A stretch of DNA of 64,000 nt from Flavobacterium sp. UBA6135 (GCF_002428305.1 NZ_DIVJ01000003.1:1-64000); one strand, 5' to 3'. Numbered from the stretch's first letter, positions 26,158 to 36,029 are shown. Program-made: numbers and translations. The notes: generated by a model not told the origin, from the letters alone.

Positions 26158-27651
26158 GTGATGGGAATTTCTAATACAATACGGACTATATTTTTAGAGC
26201 TTGTACGTTACTTGTACATCTTACTTTTGGTTTATACGGCTGTAAGTAAAATAATTGACTTTGAAAACTTCAAAACACAAATTAGCCAATCTATAGTGAT
26301 AAGTCCCTTTACCAATTGGATAGTATGGTTCATTCCTTTTATAGAGTTGATAATAGCCATCGCATTAGTAACCAAAAAATGGAAAAATTTAGCTCTTTAT
26401 GTCGCCTTTTTATTGATGATTATTTTTTCAACCTACATTTACATTATACTAAATTTCATTCCGGACATCCCTTGTTCATGTGGAGGTGTATTGGAAAAAA
26501 TGAGCTGGAATGAACATTTAATTTTCAACATCGCTTTTGTTGTTTTGGGTTTAGTCGCCATCCTTCTACAAAAATGTAATCTAAAAAGCATTAGCATCGT
26601 TAGCGTATTAACTTTTATAGGTATAGCCTCCGTATTTATGCTTTACAAAATAGCTGCCTACCAATTGCAAAAAGAAAACCCATTCATTAGAATATTTCAC
26701 GCAAAATGGGTAAATTTTGAAAGCGAAATAGATTTAAATGTAAACTCCTACTACTTTGCTGGATTTGACAAAAACAATATCTATCTAGCCAATTATACTG
26801 CCCCAACTCACATTCTACAAATTGACACCACTTTATCCTCAAAAAGGGAGAGTATCATTAAACTAGAAGATACAAAAATCCCCATCAAAAAAGTAGCTAT
26901 ACAAGTAAATCCTCCTTTTTTCTATTGGATGGACGGTACGGTTCCTCTAATCATGACAGGGAATTGTAATGAGTGGAAAGTGACTTCTACACACCATAAC
27001 ATCTCTTTTTTTACTCAAATTGAGACATTAACTAACCATAACTTTCTCATTAGAACCAACAACGCAAAAAATGGAGAAAATATAATTGGAACCTTTAACC
27101 TAAATACCCCATTAGTATTCCACTCCAATTCAAACTTGTTAGAAAAGCAAAAAAACAGTGATGGAATTTTTGAAACGGAAGGAAGCCTATTTCATGACCC
27201 AATCAGTAAAAAAACAGGATATGTGTATCGTTATAAAAATGGTTATGTAGTGACAGACTATCATTTGAAAGAAATGGTTCGAGGCAAAACAATAGATACT
27301 TTTTATCAACCAAACATCAAAATCAAAAGAAATGAAAAAGGGCAAAAATTAGAAAATTTACCCACCCTTGTAAATAATAAAGTAGCTGCTTATGATAATT
27401 TACTATTTATAAATAGTCCTTTAAGAGGTCAATTTGACCACCTAAAATCATGGCAAAATAATGCAACTGTTGATGTGTATAACTTAGCGTCTAATCAATA
27501 CCTATTCAGCTTTTACATTCCACTTTACAACGGTCAAAAACTACATAGTTTTACCGTAAACCATTCAAATTTATATGCTTTGGTTGGCAATAAATTAGTA
27601 AAATATACTTTCAGCAATGAATTCAAAACCATGGGGAAAACAACCCATTAA
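26158..27651 (+). CDS. MauE/DoxX-like redox-associated membrane protein with a large periplasmic domain
   Basis: The 497-residue protein starts with four or five membrane helices of the MauE/DoxX type (YILLLVYTAVSKIIDFENF, then WIVWFIPFIELIIAIALVTK). The family cysteine motif is IPCSCGGVLEKMSWNEHL. Another helix lies at about residues 140-165. The C-terminal 320 residues are probably extracytoplasmic with a repeated beta pattern, perhaps a propeller. MauE-type proteins carry redox cysteines that help form disulfides in exported proteins. The next gene codes for a small exported protein with four cysteines, a plausible client. Confidence 0.75.
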   Translation: MMGISNTIRTIFLELVRYLYILLLVYTAVSKIIDFENFKTQISQSIVISPFTNWIVWFIPFIELIIAIALVTKKWKNLALYVAFLLMIIFSTYIYIILNFIPDIPCSCGGVLEKMSWNEHLIFNIAFVVLGLVAILLQKCNLKSISIVSVLTFIGIASVFMLYKIAAYQLQKENPFIRIFHAKWVNFESEIDLNVNSYYFAGFDKNNIYLANYTAPTHILQIDTTLSSKRESIIKLEDTKIPIKKVAIQVNPPFFYWMDGTVPLIMTGNCNEWKVTSTHHNISFFTQIETLTNHNFLIRTNNAKNGENIIGTFNLNTPLVFHSNSNLLEKQKNSDGIFETEGSLFHDPISKKTGYVYRYKNGYVVTDYHLKEMVRGKTIDTFYQPNIKIKRNEKGQKLENLPTLVNNKVAAYDNLLFINSPLRGQFDHLKSWQNNATVDVYNLASNQYLFSFYIPLYNGQKLHSFTVNHSNLYALVGNKLVKYTFSNEFKTMGKTTH

Positions 27652-27728
27652 AAATATACTGGCCAGTAGCAGGGGAACGATTGAAAACCTGAAAAAGAGT
27701 AGATCATTAATTTTTAAATTTTAATATC

Positions 27729-27995
27729 ATGAAAAATTTATTTTTAAAAAAAATGATTCCCATTTTTGTATTTGCATTAGGAATCTTAGGAGCTTTTGGC
27801 ACCATGTCAATGCAATCTGCTGAAGAACTAGCTCCTAAAACGGGTTGGGCAACCAACCATTTAGGACAACCGTGTACGTTGCAAGTTCAATGCTCCGATA
27901 CAGGAGTTACTATGTGTCGCGTAAACTATCCATCAGGTCAAATTGCCTATGACAAAGTAGGCAATACCTGTATTAATGCTTTATTCAGACCATAA
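27729..27995 (+). CDS. DUF6520-type small exported protein with four cysteines
   Basis: The 88-residue product opens with a hydrophobic segment (PIFVFALGILGAFGTMSM, residues 11-28) that looks like a signal peptide or an uncleaved anchor. The mature part holds Cys49, Cys55, Cys63 and Cys81. Small proteins like this (DUF6520, similar in plan to NVEALA proteins) are found in Flavobacteriia, often several beside a MauE gene. Function is unknown. The cysteines and the neighbouring MauE suggest disulfide bonding. The gene is 77 bases after the MauE gene and ends at a strong terminator. Confidence 0.78.
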   Translation: MKNLFLKKMIPIFVFALGILGAFGTMSMQSAEELAPKTGWATNHLGQPCTLQVQCSDTGVTMCRVNYPSGQIAYDKVGNTCINALFRP

Positions 27996-28012
27996 AGCAT
28001 CCTATTAACAAA

Positions 28013-28044
28013 AAAGAGGCAGTCAATTAGTTGACTGCCTCTTT
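28013..28044. terminator. Bidirectional rho-independent terminator
   Basis: A 14-bp perfect stem (AAAGAGGCAGTCAA with TTGACTGCCTCTTT, loop TTAG) stands between two convergent genes. It can end transcription of the DUF6520 gene (+) and the S9 peptidase gene (-). Confidence 0.92.
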
Positions 28045-28048
28045 ATAT

Positions 28049-30664
28049 TTAAATACCTTCTTTAATCCAATCAGCTGGTGACTCATCTTTTAAATAATGC
28101 GCAAACCACTGCTTCATTCGTTCTCTTAAATCGTAACGATTAGAGAGTTCCTCCAAAGAATGATATTCGTAGGGATACAATAACAAGGCAGCTTTTTTCT
28201 TCAACCGTCGCAATGCCAAATAAAACGTAACGTTTTGCTGCCAATCTACCTGCATATCATCCTTACCCGACCATAATAAAAGGGGACTTTTGATCGATTC
28301 GACATACGACAATGGTGAATTTAAGGCATAAGCCTTTCGGTCTTCAAACAAAGAACAGCCCATTCGCCATTGTTGAAACTCCATTCGCCACATGTCAGGT
28401 CTTCCGGTTCGCCAATTCATATTCAAATAAAAAGCAGGTAAATCAAATACACCGGCACCGGAAACAATGGTAGCAAATAAATTGGTTTGAGTAGCAATAT
28501 AATTAGCTTCATATCCCCCAAAAGAATGGCCAATTAACCCAATCTTTTTAGGGTTAACTTCCCCTTTTTTCAAAACAGCATTCACTCCTGCAAGGGTACA
28601 GTCTAATGCTGATGGACCTGTTGCTTTTAAGTCAAATACAATGTCCGGAAAGAAAACAAAATAACCCTGTGTTGTATAATTACTGGGTACAAAACCTTCC
28701 GACGGATATAGACTAGGGGGTTCAAAATAATGCATATAACTAAATTGTCGTTGATATATATGTACAATCATGGGATATTGTTTACCCATTTCGAAATGGC
28801 TAGGATAACACAGAAATCCCTTTAAGGCCTGTCCTTTGGAATTGGTATAGTCAATCACCTCTACTCTTCCCCAATCATACTTTGAGTAATTCGGATTACT
28901 TTGAACAACCAAGTTCTGTTTAAACTGTCGGTTATTTTTGATGATTTGAGGAGGTAAATCAAATCGTTGTTCGATATAAACAATATCGGAATCCTTAACA
29001 AAAAATTGATTGGTTAAACCAGCGGTTAAAAAAGGTGTCATAGGTAAATTCCTCTTCCAAAAACAATAACCACTATCACCGTTCTCAGATTTAGCCAATA
29101 AAAAAAGTCCCTTTTTAAGTGGTACAACATGAGTTTCATAACCATCAAATTTTTTGAATATATTACTCATTAAATGAATAGGTAATCGATAAGCAATTTT
29201 TTCAGTCCTTCCCTCCGTGAGAAGTTTCATACGTCCGGTTGTTGGTTCAAATTCCCAAACATCATAGCGATCGTATATTAAAACAGTTTGATCATCAGGT
29301 GTCCATCCTGCAATACCATAAGCTTCACTATCACCAGCAAAGTCTTTCAACTCATTATAAAAAGGGTTCTTCATACCTTTAGTGATTGGCAAATGATGTG
29401 CTTTAGTTATATCATAATACCACCAGTGTTTATCTTTAAAATACAGTATATATTTTCCGCCCGGTGATGGCAATACTTCTAATAGATTAGAAGAGTGTTT
29501 CGCTAATAATAACTTGGTTTGTTGCGTTTGCAAATCAGTCAAATAATAATCAACAGGGCCATTAAAATCAAACTGCGGCTCATAAGCATGCGGATGATAA
29601 GAAACAACATATCGTTCTTTTCCTGCTAAAAAGAATTTGGGCAAAGCACCGGAATTCAATGCTACTATAGTATTTTTCGACCTGTCCCAGAGGAGCCATC
29701 GGTTGTCAAAAGAACCTTTCATTTGAACACTTTCTGGATAAACCCTTGGTGAATTCCATTGCCAAACCTCAACATCTGAAGTAGGAGATTCTTCTTGTTT
29801 TTTGTCGTGTTGATAAGCAAAATATATTTTACTTAAATCATCCGAAAGATACAAGGTTTCATAAGATTGATTCAAAATTTTGCCACCTACAGGGTAATTT
29901 GAAAAAGCAGCTTTAGAGAAAATAATAAAATTCTTTTTCGCTATGTCAACCATGCAAACACTTACATCTTCATCAGTAGTCCCAAATTTTTGTATTTGGT
30001 GAAAAACAACTCCAGTGCTTTTATCTGACCATTGAAAATGATTATAAAAACCTTCCGTTTTACTATTTGATACAGAGGCAACAATAATCTTTTTACCAAA
30101 AGTTACCATGCCAATGTGTTGAAAATTGCTTATTTGTTGTGCATACACAAAATGTTCCAAATCAGGACTCATTTGAAAGGAAGTAACCCCTTCAATCACT
30201 TGATGCGTTCCGTCTCGCAACGAGTGTATTTCGATTCTTGGAAGTTGTCCTTTCTTTATGCTATGCACTACCAATTCATTTCCTTTTTTAGAAAAGGCAT
30301 ATGATTGTACATCCTGAAATGTTTTCATTTTGCCACTTACCAAATGGGTCAACTCTAATCCCATTGGGGTCAAGACAGCAAAATAATCAGATGCACTGAA
30401 CATTCCATTTTTCACAGACGGAAAATTATAGGTAATAGGCTTATCAAGATGGCGTACAAATAAAGTATCAACACCAACCTCATTCTGCAATTGATAACTA
30501 ACCCATTTACCCGAAGGGGAGACAGATGCTAGATTCATCGTTTTCCAGTTCAAATAATCCTTAGGCAAAATCGGTAACTTTTCTTGAGCATTTACCCTAA
30601 TGAAGAAGGGTGTTAAAAGCAAAAGAATAAATGAATGTATAGAGAAGAATTTTATTTTTTTCAT
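28049..30664 (-). CDS. S9 family peptidase (prolyl oligopeptidase-like), exported
   Basis: From ATG 30664 the product has 871 residues with a signal peptide (ILLLLTPFFIRVNAQ, cut after Ala/Gln). The frame extends upstream to 30721 but would run into the SusD gene, so it is not the start. A beta-propeller-like middle part precedes the alpha/beta hydrolase domain, with the nucleophile in GLIGHSFGGYEAN, the aspartate in WSGKDDMQVDW and the histidine in YPYEYHSLEE. S9 enzymes cut short peptides. It is 16 bases after the SusD gene, and the SusC-SusD-peptidase order suggests import and processing of peptides. Confidence 0.88.
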   Translation of the reverse strand: MKKIKFFSIHSFILLLLTPFFIRVNAQEKLPILPKDYLNWKTMNLASVSPSGKWVSYQLQNEVGVDTLFVRHLDKPITYNFPSVKNGMFSASDYFAVLTPMGLELTHLVSGKMKTFQDVQSYAFSKKGNELVVHSIKKGQLPRIEIHSLRDGTHQVIEGVTSFQMSPDLEHFVYAQQISNFQHIGMVTFGKKIIVASVSNSKTEGFYNHFQWSDKSTGVVFHQIQKFGTTDEDVSVCMVDIAKKNFIIFSKAAFSNYPVGGKILNQSYETLYLSDDLSKIYFAYQHDKKQEESPTSDVEVWQWNSPRVYPESVQMKGSFDNRWLLWDRSKNTIVALNSGALPKFFLAGKERYVVSYHPHAYEPQFDFNGPVDYYLTDLQTQQTKLLLAKHSSNLLEVLPSPGGKYILYFKDKHWWYYDITKAHHLPITKGMKNPFYNELKDFAGDSEAYGIAGWTPDDQTVLIYDRYDVWEFEPTTGRMKLLTEGRTEKIAYRLPIHLMSNIFKKFDGYETHVVPLKKGLFLLAKSENGDSGYCFWKRNLPMTPFLTAGLTNQFFVKDSDIVYIEQRFDLPPQIIKNNRQFKQNLVVQSNPNYSKYDWGRVEVIDYTNSKGQALKGFLCYPSHFEMGKQYPMIVHIYQRQFSYMHYFEPPSLYPSEGFVPSNYTTQGYFVFFPDIVFDLKATGPSALDCTLAGVNAVLKKGEVNPKKIGLIGHSFGGYEANYIATQTNLFATIVSGAGVFDLPAFYLNMNWRTGRPDMWRMEFQQWRMGCSLFEDRKAYALNSPLSYVESIKSPLLLWSGKDDMQVDWQQNVTFYLALRRLKKKAALLLYPYEYHSLEELSNRYDLRERMKQWFAHYLKDESPADWIKEGI

Positions 30665-30680
30665 AGTATAAGGTAAATAA

Positions 30681-32084
30681 TTAATAACCAGGATTTTGGG
30701 GTAATAAATTTGGGTTGACACTTAACTCCGTTTGTGGAATTGGCAAAAGATTATCTGTTGTATTCCAGCCCGGTTTACTGCCGTTCAACACTTGGTCTAG
30801 CTTTTCAAAACGTTTCAAATCAAAAAAGCGATGACAGTATTCGGTAAAGAATTCATTTCTACGTTCGTTTAAAATAGCCTCTAAAATATCATGTTGCGAT
30901 ATTGAAGTGAAGTCATTTAAACCCGCCCTGTTACGAACCCTGTTTAAATCTTGCAATGCACCAATGAGATCACCCATCTGTGCTTTAGCTTCTGCTCTAA
31001 TTAAAAATTGCTCTGTTAATCGCAGTACAACCGCATATTCGGAAGAACTTGATTGAATATTTGTTTGTTTGTATTTTTTCGGATAATACCAAATAGTCGT
31101 TCCGTCTGTGACTTCCCCAATCCAATATTGTTTTCTTAAATCATTTGGTTCCAATTGATTTACAAAATCGGTATTCAAGGCAACGGTATTAGGTGGACCA
31201 GAAAACAAGGTGAATGTATCAGCAAAATCTGTAGCACTTCCCTCCAACGCTGTTGGAAGTTGCCAAATTGTTTCTGTACAATTTTTCAAAAAAACATTAT
31301 CTGGATTCGATTCTTCACTGTACATCCCATTATTAATCAGCGTATCGCTCAGGTTAATTGCATCCTGCCAATTTTGATTATAGAGATATACTCTTGCCAA
31401 AAGGGCTTGCACTGTGCTTTTGTTTGGTCGTGCTCGTGCCTCTGTATAATACTCCTGAGGCACTAAAATTATTGCCTCATTCAAATCCTCAATAATCAAG
31501 TCGTACACCTGATTTATTGGCATTCTACTCACCGTACTATTTATCGTGTAGTCAGTTGTTGTGATATACGGAATATTACCATAGAGGTTTGCCAGGTAAA
31601 AGTGTAATAATGCTCTTGTAAATAAAGCTTCCCCTTTTAGTCTGTTTGCATCTGCTTCTGATAGCATTGTTGCTGCTTGAACCCCTTCATAAACTGCATT
31701 GGCACTGTATATTTGGTTGTAAGTAGTGTTCCAATAATCAGCTATTGCCGTATTATTTGGCAAGATTGCATTGTTGAAAAAATAAAATGTTGAAAAGGAC
31801 AGGTCACCATAAAAATCCAATTCATCAGCATAAGCCCCTAAATTATTTGATATGCCTAAAGAAGTACCTGTGAGTAAACCGTTATCTCTAATACTTGCAT
31901 ATACACTTGTCATGGCTGCATTAGCCGTTGCATTATCTTCAAAAACTGTAACACCAATTAGTTGTGAATTAGGTACCTCAACCTCCACAAAACTATCACA
32001 GCTCATTGTTATTACTAGTACCGTGCAAGTAACCCATTTTGATAAAAAATGTAGTAATCTATTATAATTATTTATTGCTTTCAT
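30681..32084 (-). CDS. RagB/SusD-like outer-membrane lipoprotein
   Basis: The 467-residue product has a lipoprotein signal (TVLVITMSC, lipidated Cys29) and typical SusD features: an N-terminal EVEVPNSQLIG, TPR-like helices, EALFTRALLHFYLANLYGNI, and a C-terminal NPNLLPQNPGY. SusD lids bind substrate over the SusC channel on the cell surface. Here the substrate is likely not starch, since the partner gene codes for a peptidase. It lies 11 bases after SusC in the same operon. Confidence 0.92.
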   Translation of the reverse strand: MKAINNYNRLLHFLSKWVTCTVLVITMSCDSFVEVEVPNSQLIGVTVFEDNATANAAMTSVYASIRDNGLLTGTSLGISNNLGAYADELDFYGDLSFSTFYFFNNAILPNNTAIADYWNTTYNQIYSANAVYEGVQAATMLSEADANRLKGEALFTRALLHFYLANLYGNIPYITTTDYTINSTVSRMPINQVYDLIIEDLNEAIILVPQEYYTEARARPNKSTVQALLARVYLYNQNWQDAINLSDTLINNGMYSEESNPDNVFLKNCTETIWQLPTALEGSATDFADTFTLFSGPPNTVALNTDFVNQLEPNDLRKQYWIGEVTDGTTIWYYPKKYKQTNIQSSSSEYAVVLRLTEQFLIRAEAKAQMGDLIGALQDLNRVRNRAGLNDFTSISQHDILEAILNERRNEFFTEYCHRFFDLKRFEKLDQVLNGSKPGWNTTDNLLPIPQTELSVNPNLLPQNPGY

Positions 32085-32095
32085 TTTTTTTAGTT

Positions 32096-35000
32096 TTAAA
32101 AAGTTAATTGAATCCCTGTAGAAATGATTCTAAGTGGAGGCAAATAGCCTAAATTTCCAAATTCTGGGTCGCCGCCTCTGTATTTTGTGAAGGTTAGGGG
32201 GTTTTGAGCCTGTGCCGAGATTTTACAATCTACTTTTTTTGAGTTCAGCGGTATATTATATGTAAGCGAAAGTGTTTTAAGCCTTATAAAAGAACCGTCC
32301 TCAAAAGCTCCCGTACTGCTTTCATAGAAAGAATGAGCTGTTATTGCATCCGAGTTAAAACCGGTTGTGTACACTTGGTAGGGTGAACTATCGCCAGGAT
32401 TTTGCCAACTGTTTACTAATTCTACAGGTTGATTATTCATTCCACCAGCATTTCCCAATGTAAATGAGGCTCTTTTTTGTTTTACAAACTGAAATAGAAA
32501 ATCCAACGTCCAACGTTTATATGCTACTTGATTTTGTAGTCCTCCAAAGAACTCCGGAGATAAATCCACTACCGTTTGTTTGTCATCAGGAAAAGTAATT
32601 TGACCATCACCGTTTACATCTTCAAATTGATATATTCCTGTTTCGGGATCCACACCCAAGAAGTTATATGCCAATTGTATGTTTAGTGGTTCTCCAATTC
32701 TAAATTGCTCTTTATAAGCTGAATTTTGAAGTCCCGGAAATGCCACTAATTTATTTTTTGGTACACTGATATTAAAAGAAGTTTTCCAATTGAAACTATC
32801 ATTAGTAATGTTCGTAGTATTCATCGTAAATTCTAAACCTGTGTTTTGAACCACAGCATTTAAATTTGCCTGCATGGATGTGAAGCCAGTGGTTCCGGGT
32901 AATGGAATACCCACCAATTGATTTGAAGATCTATTTTGAAAATAGGCAGCTGTTATGAATACCTTGTCCTGTAGCAGTCCCATTTCCAGTGCTGTTTCAA
33001 ATTTTTTATTTTTTTCCCATTCAAAATAGGGATTAAATAGTCGGGTTGGTTGTAAACCTACAATACCTTGATAAAGACCACCCGAAGAGCTAAAAGTATC
33101 TAAGTATTGATAATCCCCAATTTGATCATTCCCTGTTGTTCCATAACTTACTCGCCATTTAGCAAAACTGATGGTATTGTTATCTTGTAACCAGTTTTCC
33201 TTACTTACTATCCAAGCCGCTCCGATTGCCCCAAACGTGGCAAATTGATTTCCTGGACCAAAACGACTAGAACCATCTCTTCTGCCTGTTAGATTCAGAA
33301 AATATTTTTTATTCCAATTGTAGTTTATTCTGCCAAAAAAAGCTTGGTATTTGTAAACCGTTTCGTCACTTGCCACAACATTTTTTAAAGATGCTGAGTT
33401 CAAATCATAAATTAAACTATTCGATGTAAAGCCGATACCATACTGGGTTAATCGATTGGAAACCTGCTGTTGGAAAGTGGAGCCCAATAATATGTCTAGG
33501 TCACCGTTACTTATTTTTTCTTTCCAGTTTATTTGAGGTTCCACTATCCATGAATTTCTATTGGTATTATTTACAAAAAGAGCCGAATACTCTGGACCCA
33601 AACCAAAAGCAGGGTTGTAAATTGTTGACGGAACGGTTCTGGTTTCTGTATTTCTTGTATCTGTGTACCCAAAGCTCGACTTGATTTCTAGGCTAGGCAT
33701 TATTTCATAAGAGATTAATGTATTGCTCACCAAATCATTTGTTTTTGCAATAAATTCACTTTTTAGACTTGCCAATGGGTTGACCCATGTACCATTTTCC
33801 CAATTCAGATTTCCTTGTGCATCATACAATGCAGGAGCATTAGGGGATATACGACGGGATTCAATCGTTAAATCCATAGCCGGCTGGTTGTTATTTTGTG
33901 CCGTATAGTTTCCTGAAAAAGTTAACTTAAATCGGTTGTTTTCTGACCTATGGTTTATATTAAAATTCGCTCCACCTTTTCGGTAAATAAAATCACCAGG
34001 GAATACTGTTGTTTGCTTGTTGTAATTTGCTCCTACTAAAAATTGTGTTTGTTGTGACCCGCCTGATACTGTTCCAACCACTGCATTTATGATAGCTGAC
34101 CCACCCAGTAATTCTTTTTGCCAGTCGGTATATCTGTCCTGATTCCAAGTTCCATTGATGTCATACGCCCAATCTGGAAAATCTGTAAAACCATCATTTT
34201 GATAGGCTTTCGCACGCATGTTTAGATATTGCTCCGTGTTCATAAGCTTCATAAAACTCGTCACTTGTCCGACACCTGTAGAAGTACTTATATTCACTTT
34301 TGTTGCACCTATCTTACCTTTTTTTGTTGTAATCAAGACGACTCCATTTGCTCCCCTTGAACCATAAATAGCCGTAGCATCGGCATCTTTTAGAATTTCT
34401 ATACTTTCAATAGCCTCCGGATTTATACTGTTTAGTGGTGATGTTTGTGTTGGATAAATGGAGGAAGTAAAATTGGAACCAATAGATTCTGAAGCATAGG
34501 GTACGCCGTCGATTACATAAAGCGGTACATTTCCATCTGTTCTGAGGCTGTTTATTCCTCTGATTTGAATTGCAAATCCACCGCCTGGCACACCCGTTTC
34601 CTGTGTAATATTTACTCCTGCCATTCTTCCTTGCATGGTAGCGAGTACATTGGTGACTGGTTGGGTTTCGATATCTTTAGCTGTTATTCGCGAAATACTT
34701 CCTGTACGCTCTTTGTCCTTTACGCTGTAATATCCTGCATTTACTACTACTTCTTTCAGTGTAGTGGTATCTTCTTCTAATTTGACATTGATTACTGACT
34801 GGTTCGTTATTGTTACTTCTGTGGTTTTATATCCTAAATAGGAAAACACCAAGATATCCGATTGATTTACATTGATAGAAAACCTTCCGTTTTCATCTGT
34901 GTGTGTACCAGAAGCTTTGCCCTTGATTAGGATTGTTACGCCTGGCAAAGTGCCATTACTATCGGTTACTGTTCCAGTGACGGTTTGTTGTGGTTGTTGG

Positions 35001-35104
35001 AAAAGTGAGTGGGTGCTTGCAAAAGTGTTGGTAACCCAACAGCATATTGACAGCAATAGCCAACACTTTATTGCACCACTTTGGTTAAATGAAATTTTAT
35101 TCAT
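32096..35104 (-). CDS. SusC/RagA TonB-dependent outer-membrane receptor
   Basis: The 1002-residue product has a signal peptide, a carboxypeptidase-D-like N-terminal domain (GTVTDSNGTLPGVTILIKG), a TonB plug (MQGRMAGVNITQETG, then GINSLRTDGNVPLYVIDGVP) and a large C-terminal barrel ending in a typical outer-membrane strand (RIISTGIQLTF). SusC imports oligomers with SusD using TonB energy. It is the first gene of the SusC-SusD-S9 peptidase operon. No ECF sigma/anti-sigma pair accompanies it. The upstream region holds two strong hairpins. Confidence 0.93.
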   Translation of the reverse strand: MNKISFNQSGAIKCWLLLSICCWVTNTFASTHSLFQQPQQTVTGTVTDSNGTLPGVTILIKGKASGTHTDENGRFSINVNQSDILVFSYLGYKTTEVTITNQSVINVKLEEDTTTLKEVVVNAGYYSVKDKERTGSISRITAKDIETQPVTNVLATMQGRMAGVNITQETGVPGGGFAIQIRGINSLRTDGNVPLYVIDGVPYASESIGSNFTSSIYPTQTSPLNSINPEAIESIEILKDADATAIYGSRGANGVVLITTKKGKIGATKVNISTSTGVGQVTSFMKLMNTEQYLNMRAKAYQNDGFTDFPDWAYDINGTWNQDRYTDWQKELLGGSAIINAVVGTVSGGSQQTQFLVGANYNKQTTVFPGDFIYRKGGANFNINHRSENNRFKLTFSGNYTAQNNNQPAMDLTIESRRISPNAPALYDAQGNLNWENGTWVNPLASLKSEFIAKTNDLVSNTLISYEIMPSLEIKSSFGYTDTRNTETRTVPSTIYNPAFGLGPEYSALFVNNTNRNSWIVEPQINWKEKISNGDLDILLGSTFQQQVSNRLTQYGIGFTSNSLIYDLNSASLKNVVASDETVYKYQAFFGRINYNWNKKYFLNLTGRRDGSSRFGPGNQFATFGAIGAAWIVSKENWLQDNNTISFAKWRVSYGTTGNDQIGDYQYLDTFSSSGGLYQGIVGLQPTRLFNPYFEWEKNKKFETALEMGLLQDKVFITAAYFQNRSSNQLVGIPLPGTTGFTSMQANLNAVVQNTGLEFTMNTTNITNDSFNWKTSFNISVPKNKLVAFPGLQNSAYKEQFRIGEPLNIQLAYNFLGVDPETGIYQFEDVNGDGQITFPDDKQTVVDLSPEFFGGLQNQVAYKRWTLDFLFQFVKQKRASFTLGNAGGMNNQPVELVNSWQNPGDSSPYQVYTTGFNSDAITAHSFYESSTGAFEDGSFIRLKTLSLTYNIPLNSKKVDCKISAQAQNPLTFTKYRGGDPEFGNLGYLPPLRIISTGIQLTF

Positions 35105-35145
35105 ATTATTGGTTAGTTAAATGAAACATTAGTTTTGTTTGCTTT

Positions 35146-35189
35146 GGTCCTCTATCTAGTTTGCCGACGGGTTAGGGGACCTTTTTTTT
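35146..35189 (+). terminator. Hairpin plus T8 antisense to the susC leader
   Basis: GGTCCTC pairs with GGGGACC (7 bp, loop of 22 bases) and is followed by eight T residues on the + strand. Read on the minus strand the hairpin would lie in the 5' leader of the SusC gene. It may end a short + transcript antisense to that leader or fold in the leader itself. Confidence 0.5.
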
Positions 35190-35252
35190 GTGATACTGAG
35201 TGCTGAGTTTGGCTTTTCTTTTTATATCATAGGCAATTGGTTTTGTGGTTAA

Positions 35253-35304
35253 GGAAAGTATGCCGCCCGTGCTTGTTGCAGCCAAGGCTGAGCGGCATCT
35301 TTCC
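35253..35304. other. Strong hairpin in the susC upstream region
   Basis: GGAAAGTATGCCGC and GCGGCATCTTTCC form a 13-bp stem with one bulged base around a 25-base loop that has its own GCC/GGC pairing. No T run follows on either side, so it is more likely a leader or small-RNA structure than a terminator. Confidence 0.55.
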
Positions 35305-35410
35305 CACTAACTAAAAATTAATTGATGAGACCTATTGCGACACTTTTTGAAAAAAGCAGTGCTAAGAATGAAGTGAGTACCGATTGGGGAAATAAAAAAA
35401 GCGTGGAACT

Positions 35411-35560
35411 CAACTTAAACGTTTCAGAGGTACTGGTATACCCTACACACGAATAAGAGAGCCCACGCCATAGGACGTGAGCATCATACTTATTACCTCG
35501 TGTGTTAAAAATTACCAGTTTTCTGAAACGAGATTCTAAGCGAATGCTTCAATGTTTTTT
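35411..35560 (+). ncRNA. Structured non-coding RNA, 6S-like (possibly 6S-Flavo)
   Basis: Nested pairings form one long interrupted hairpin: CGTTTCAGA (35420-35428) with TCTGAAACG (35522-35530), ACTGGTA (35432-35438) with TACCAGT (35513-35519), ACACACGA (35445-35452) with TCGTGTGT (35498-35505), and AATAAG with CTTATT inside, capped by CACG/CGTG. Internal bulges separate the stems, the plan of 6S RNA, which mimics open promoter DNA and binds RNA polymerase. A weak AAGC/GCTT hairpin and nine T follow at about 35537-35560, pointing to the + strand. The 6S-Flavo family of flavobacteria has about this size. The identity is from memory of the plan, not a search. Confidence 0.65.
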
Positions 35561-35693
35561 TTTGAAGAATCGCAAAAATACTAATCCTTTTGATTAGAAT
35601 TATACAAATATAATAAAAAATAATTATTGTTCGCTTTAGCGAACACTTTTTTTATTCTAATTTTCTTATTTTGTTAAAATTGTTAAAGAAAAG

Positions 35694-36029
35694 ATGCTGG
35701 AAAAAAACACGAATGATAATGGATCAAACAGAAATATACTTATCAATAAGCATGTTTGTAATTTCATATCTAAAAAATGGATTTTAAATAGACTTGATTC
35801 AAAAGGTAAAGAAGTTACAAGAAGGCAATATGCTAAAGATTGTAATTTAGCAACCTCAACTATAACAAAAATTCTTGTTCCAGATGGGTACAATATTCCA
35901 TTATCGACAATAAATAGTATTTGTCAAAAAGAAGGTATGCCCTTATCAGAATTTTTTCTTGAGTTTGAAAAAATATATGGAATATCAATTATGGATGAAT
36001 TTTTAAATAAAGGGAAAAAGAAACGATAA
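35694..36029 (+). CDS. Small helix-turn-helix regulator
   Basis: The 111-residue protein has an N-terminal polar stretch and a Cro/C1-type helix-turn-helix (GKEVTRRQYAKDCNLATSTI, then TKILVPDGYNIPLSTINSIC, QKEGMPLSEFF), the pattern used by small XRE-like regulators of Bacteroidetes. It has its own terminator at 36101-36125. It is the first gene to the right of the 6S-like RNA and may mark the start of the accessory stretch. Target unknown. Confidence 0.7.
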   Translation: MLEKNTNDNGSNRNILINKHVCNFISKKWILNRLDSKGKEVTRRQYAKDCNLATSTITKILVPDGYNIPLSTINSICQKEGMPLSEFFLEFEKIYGISIMDEFLNKGKKKR

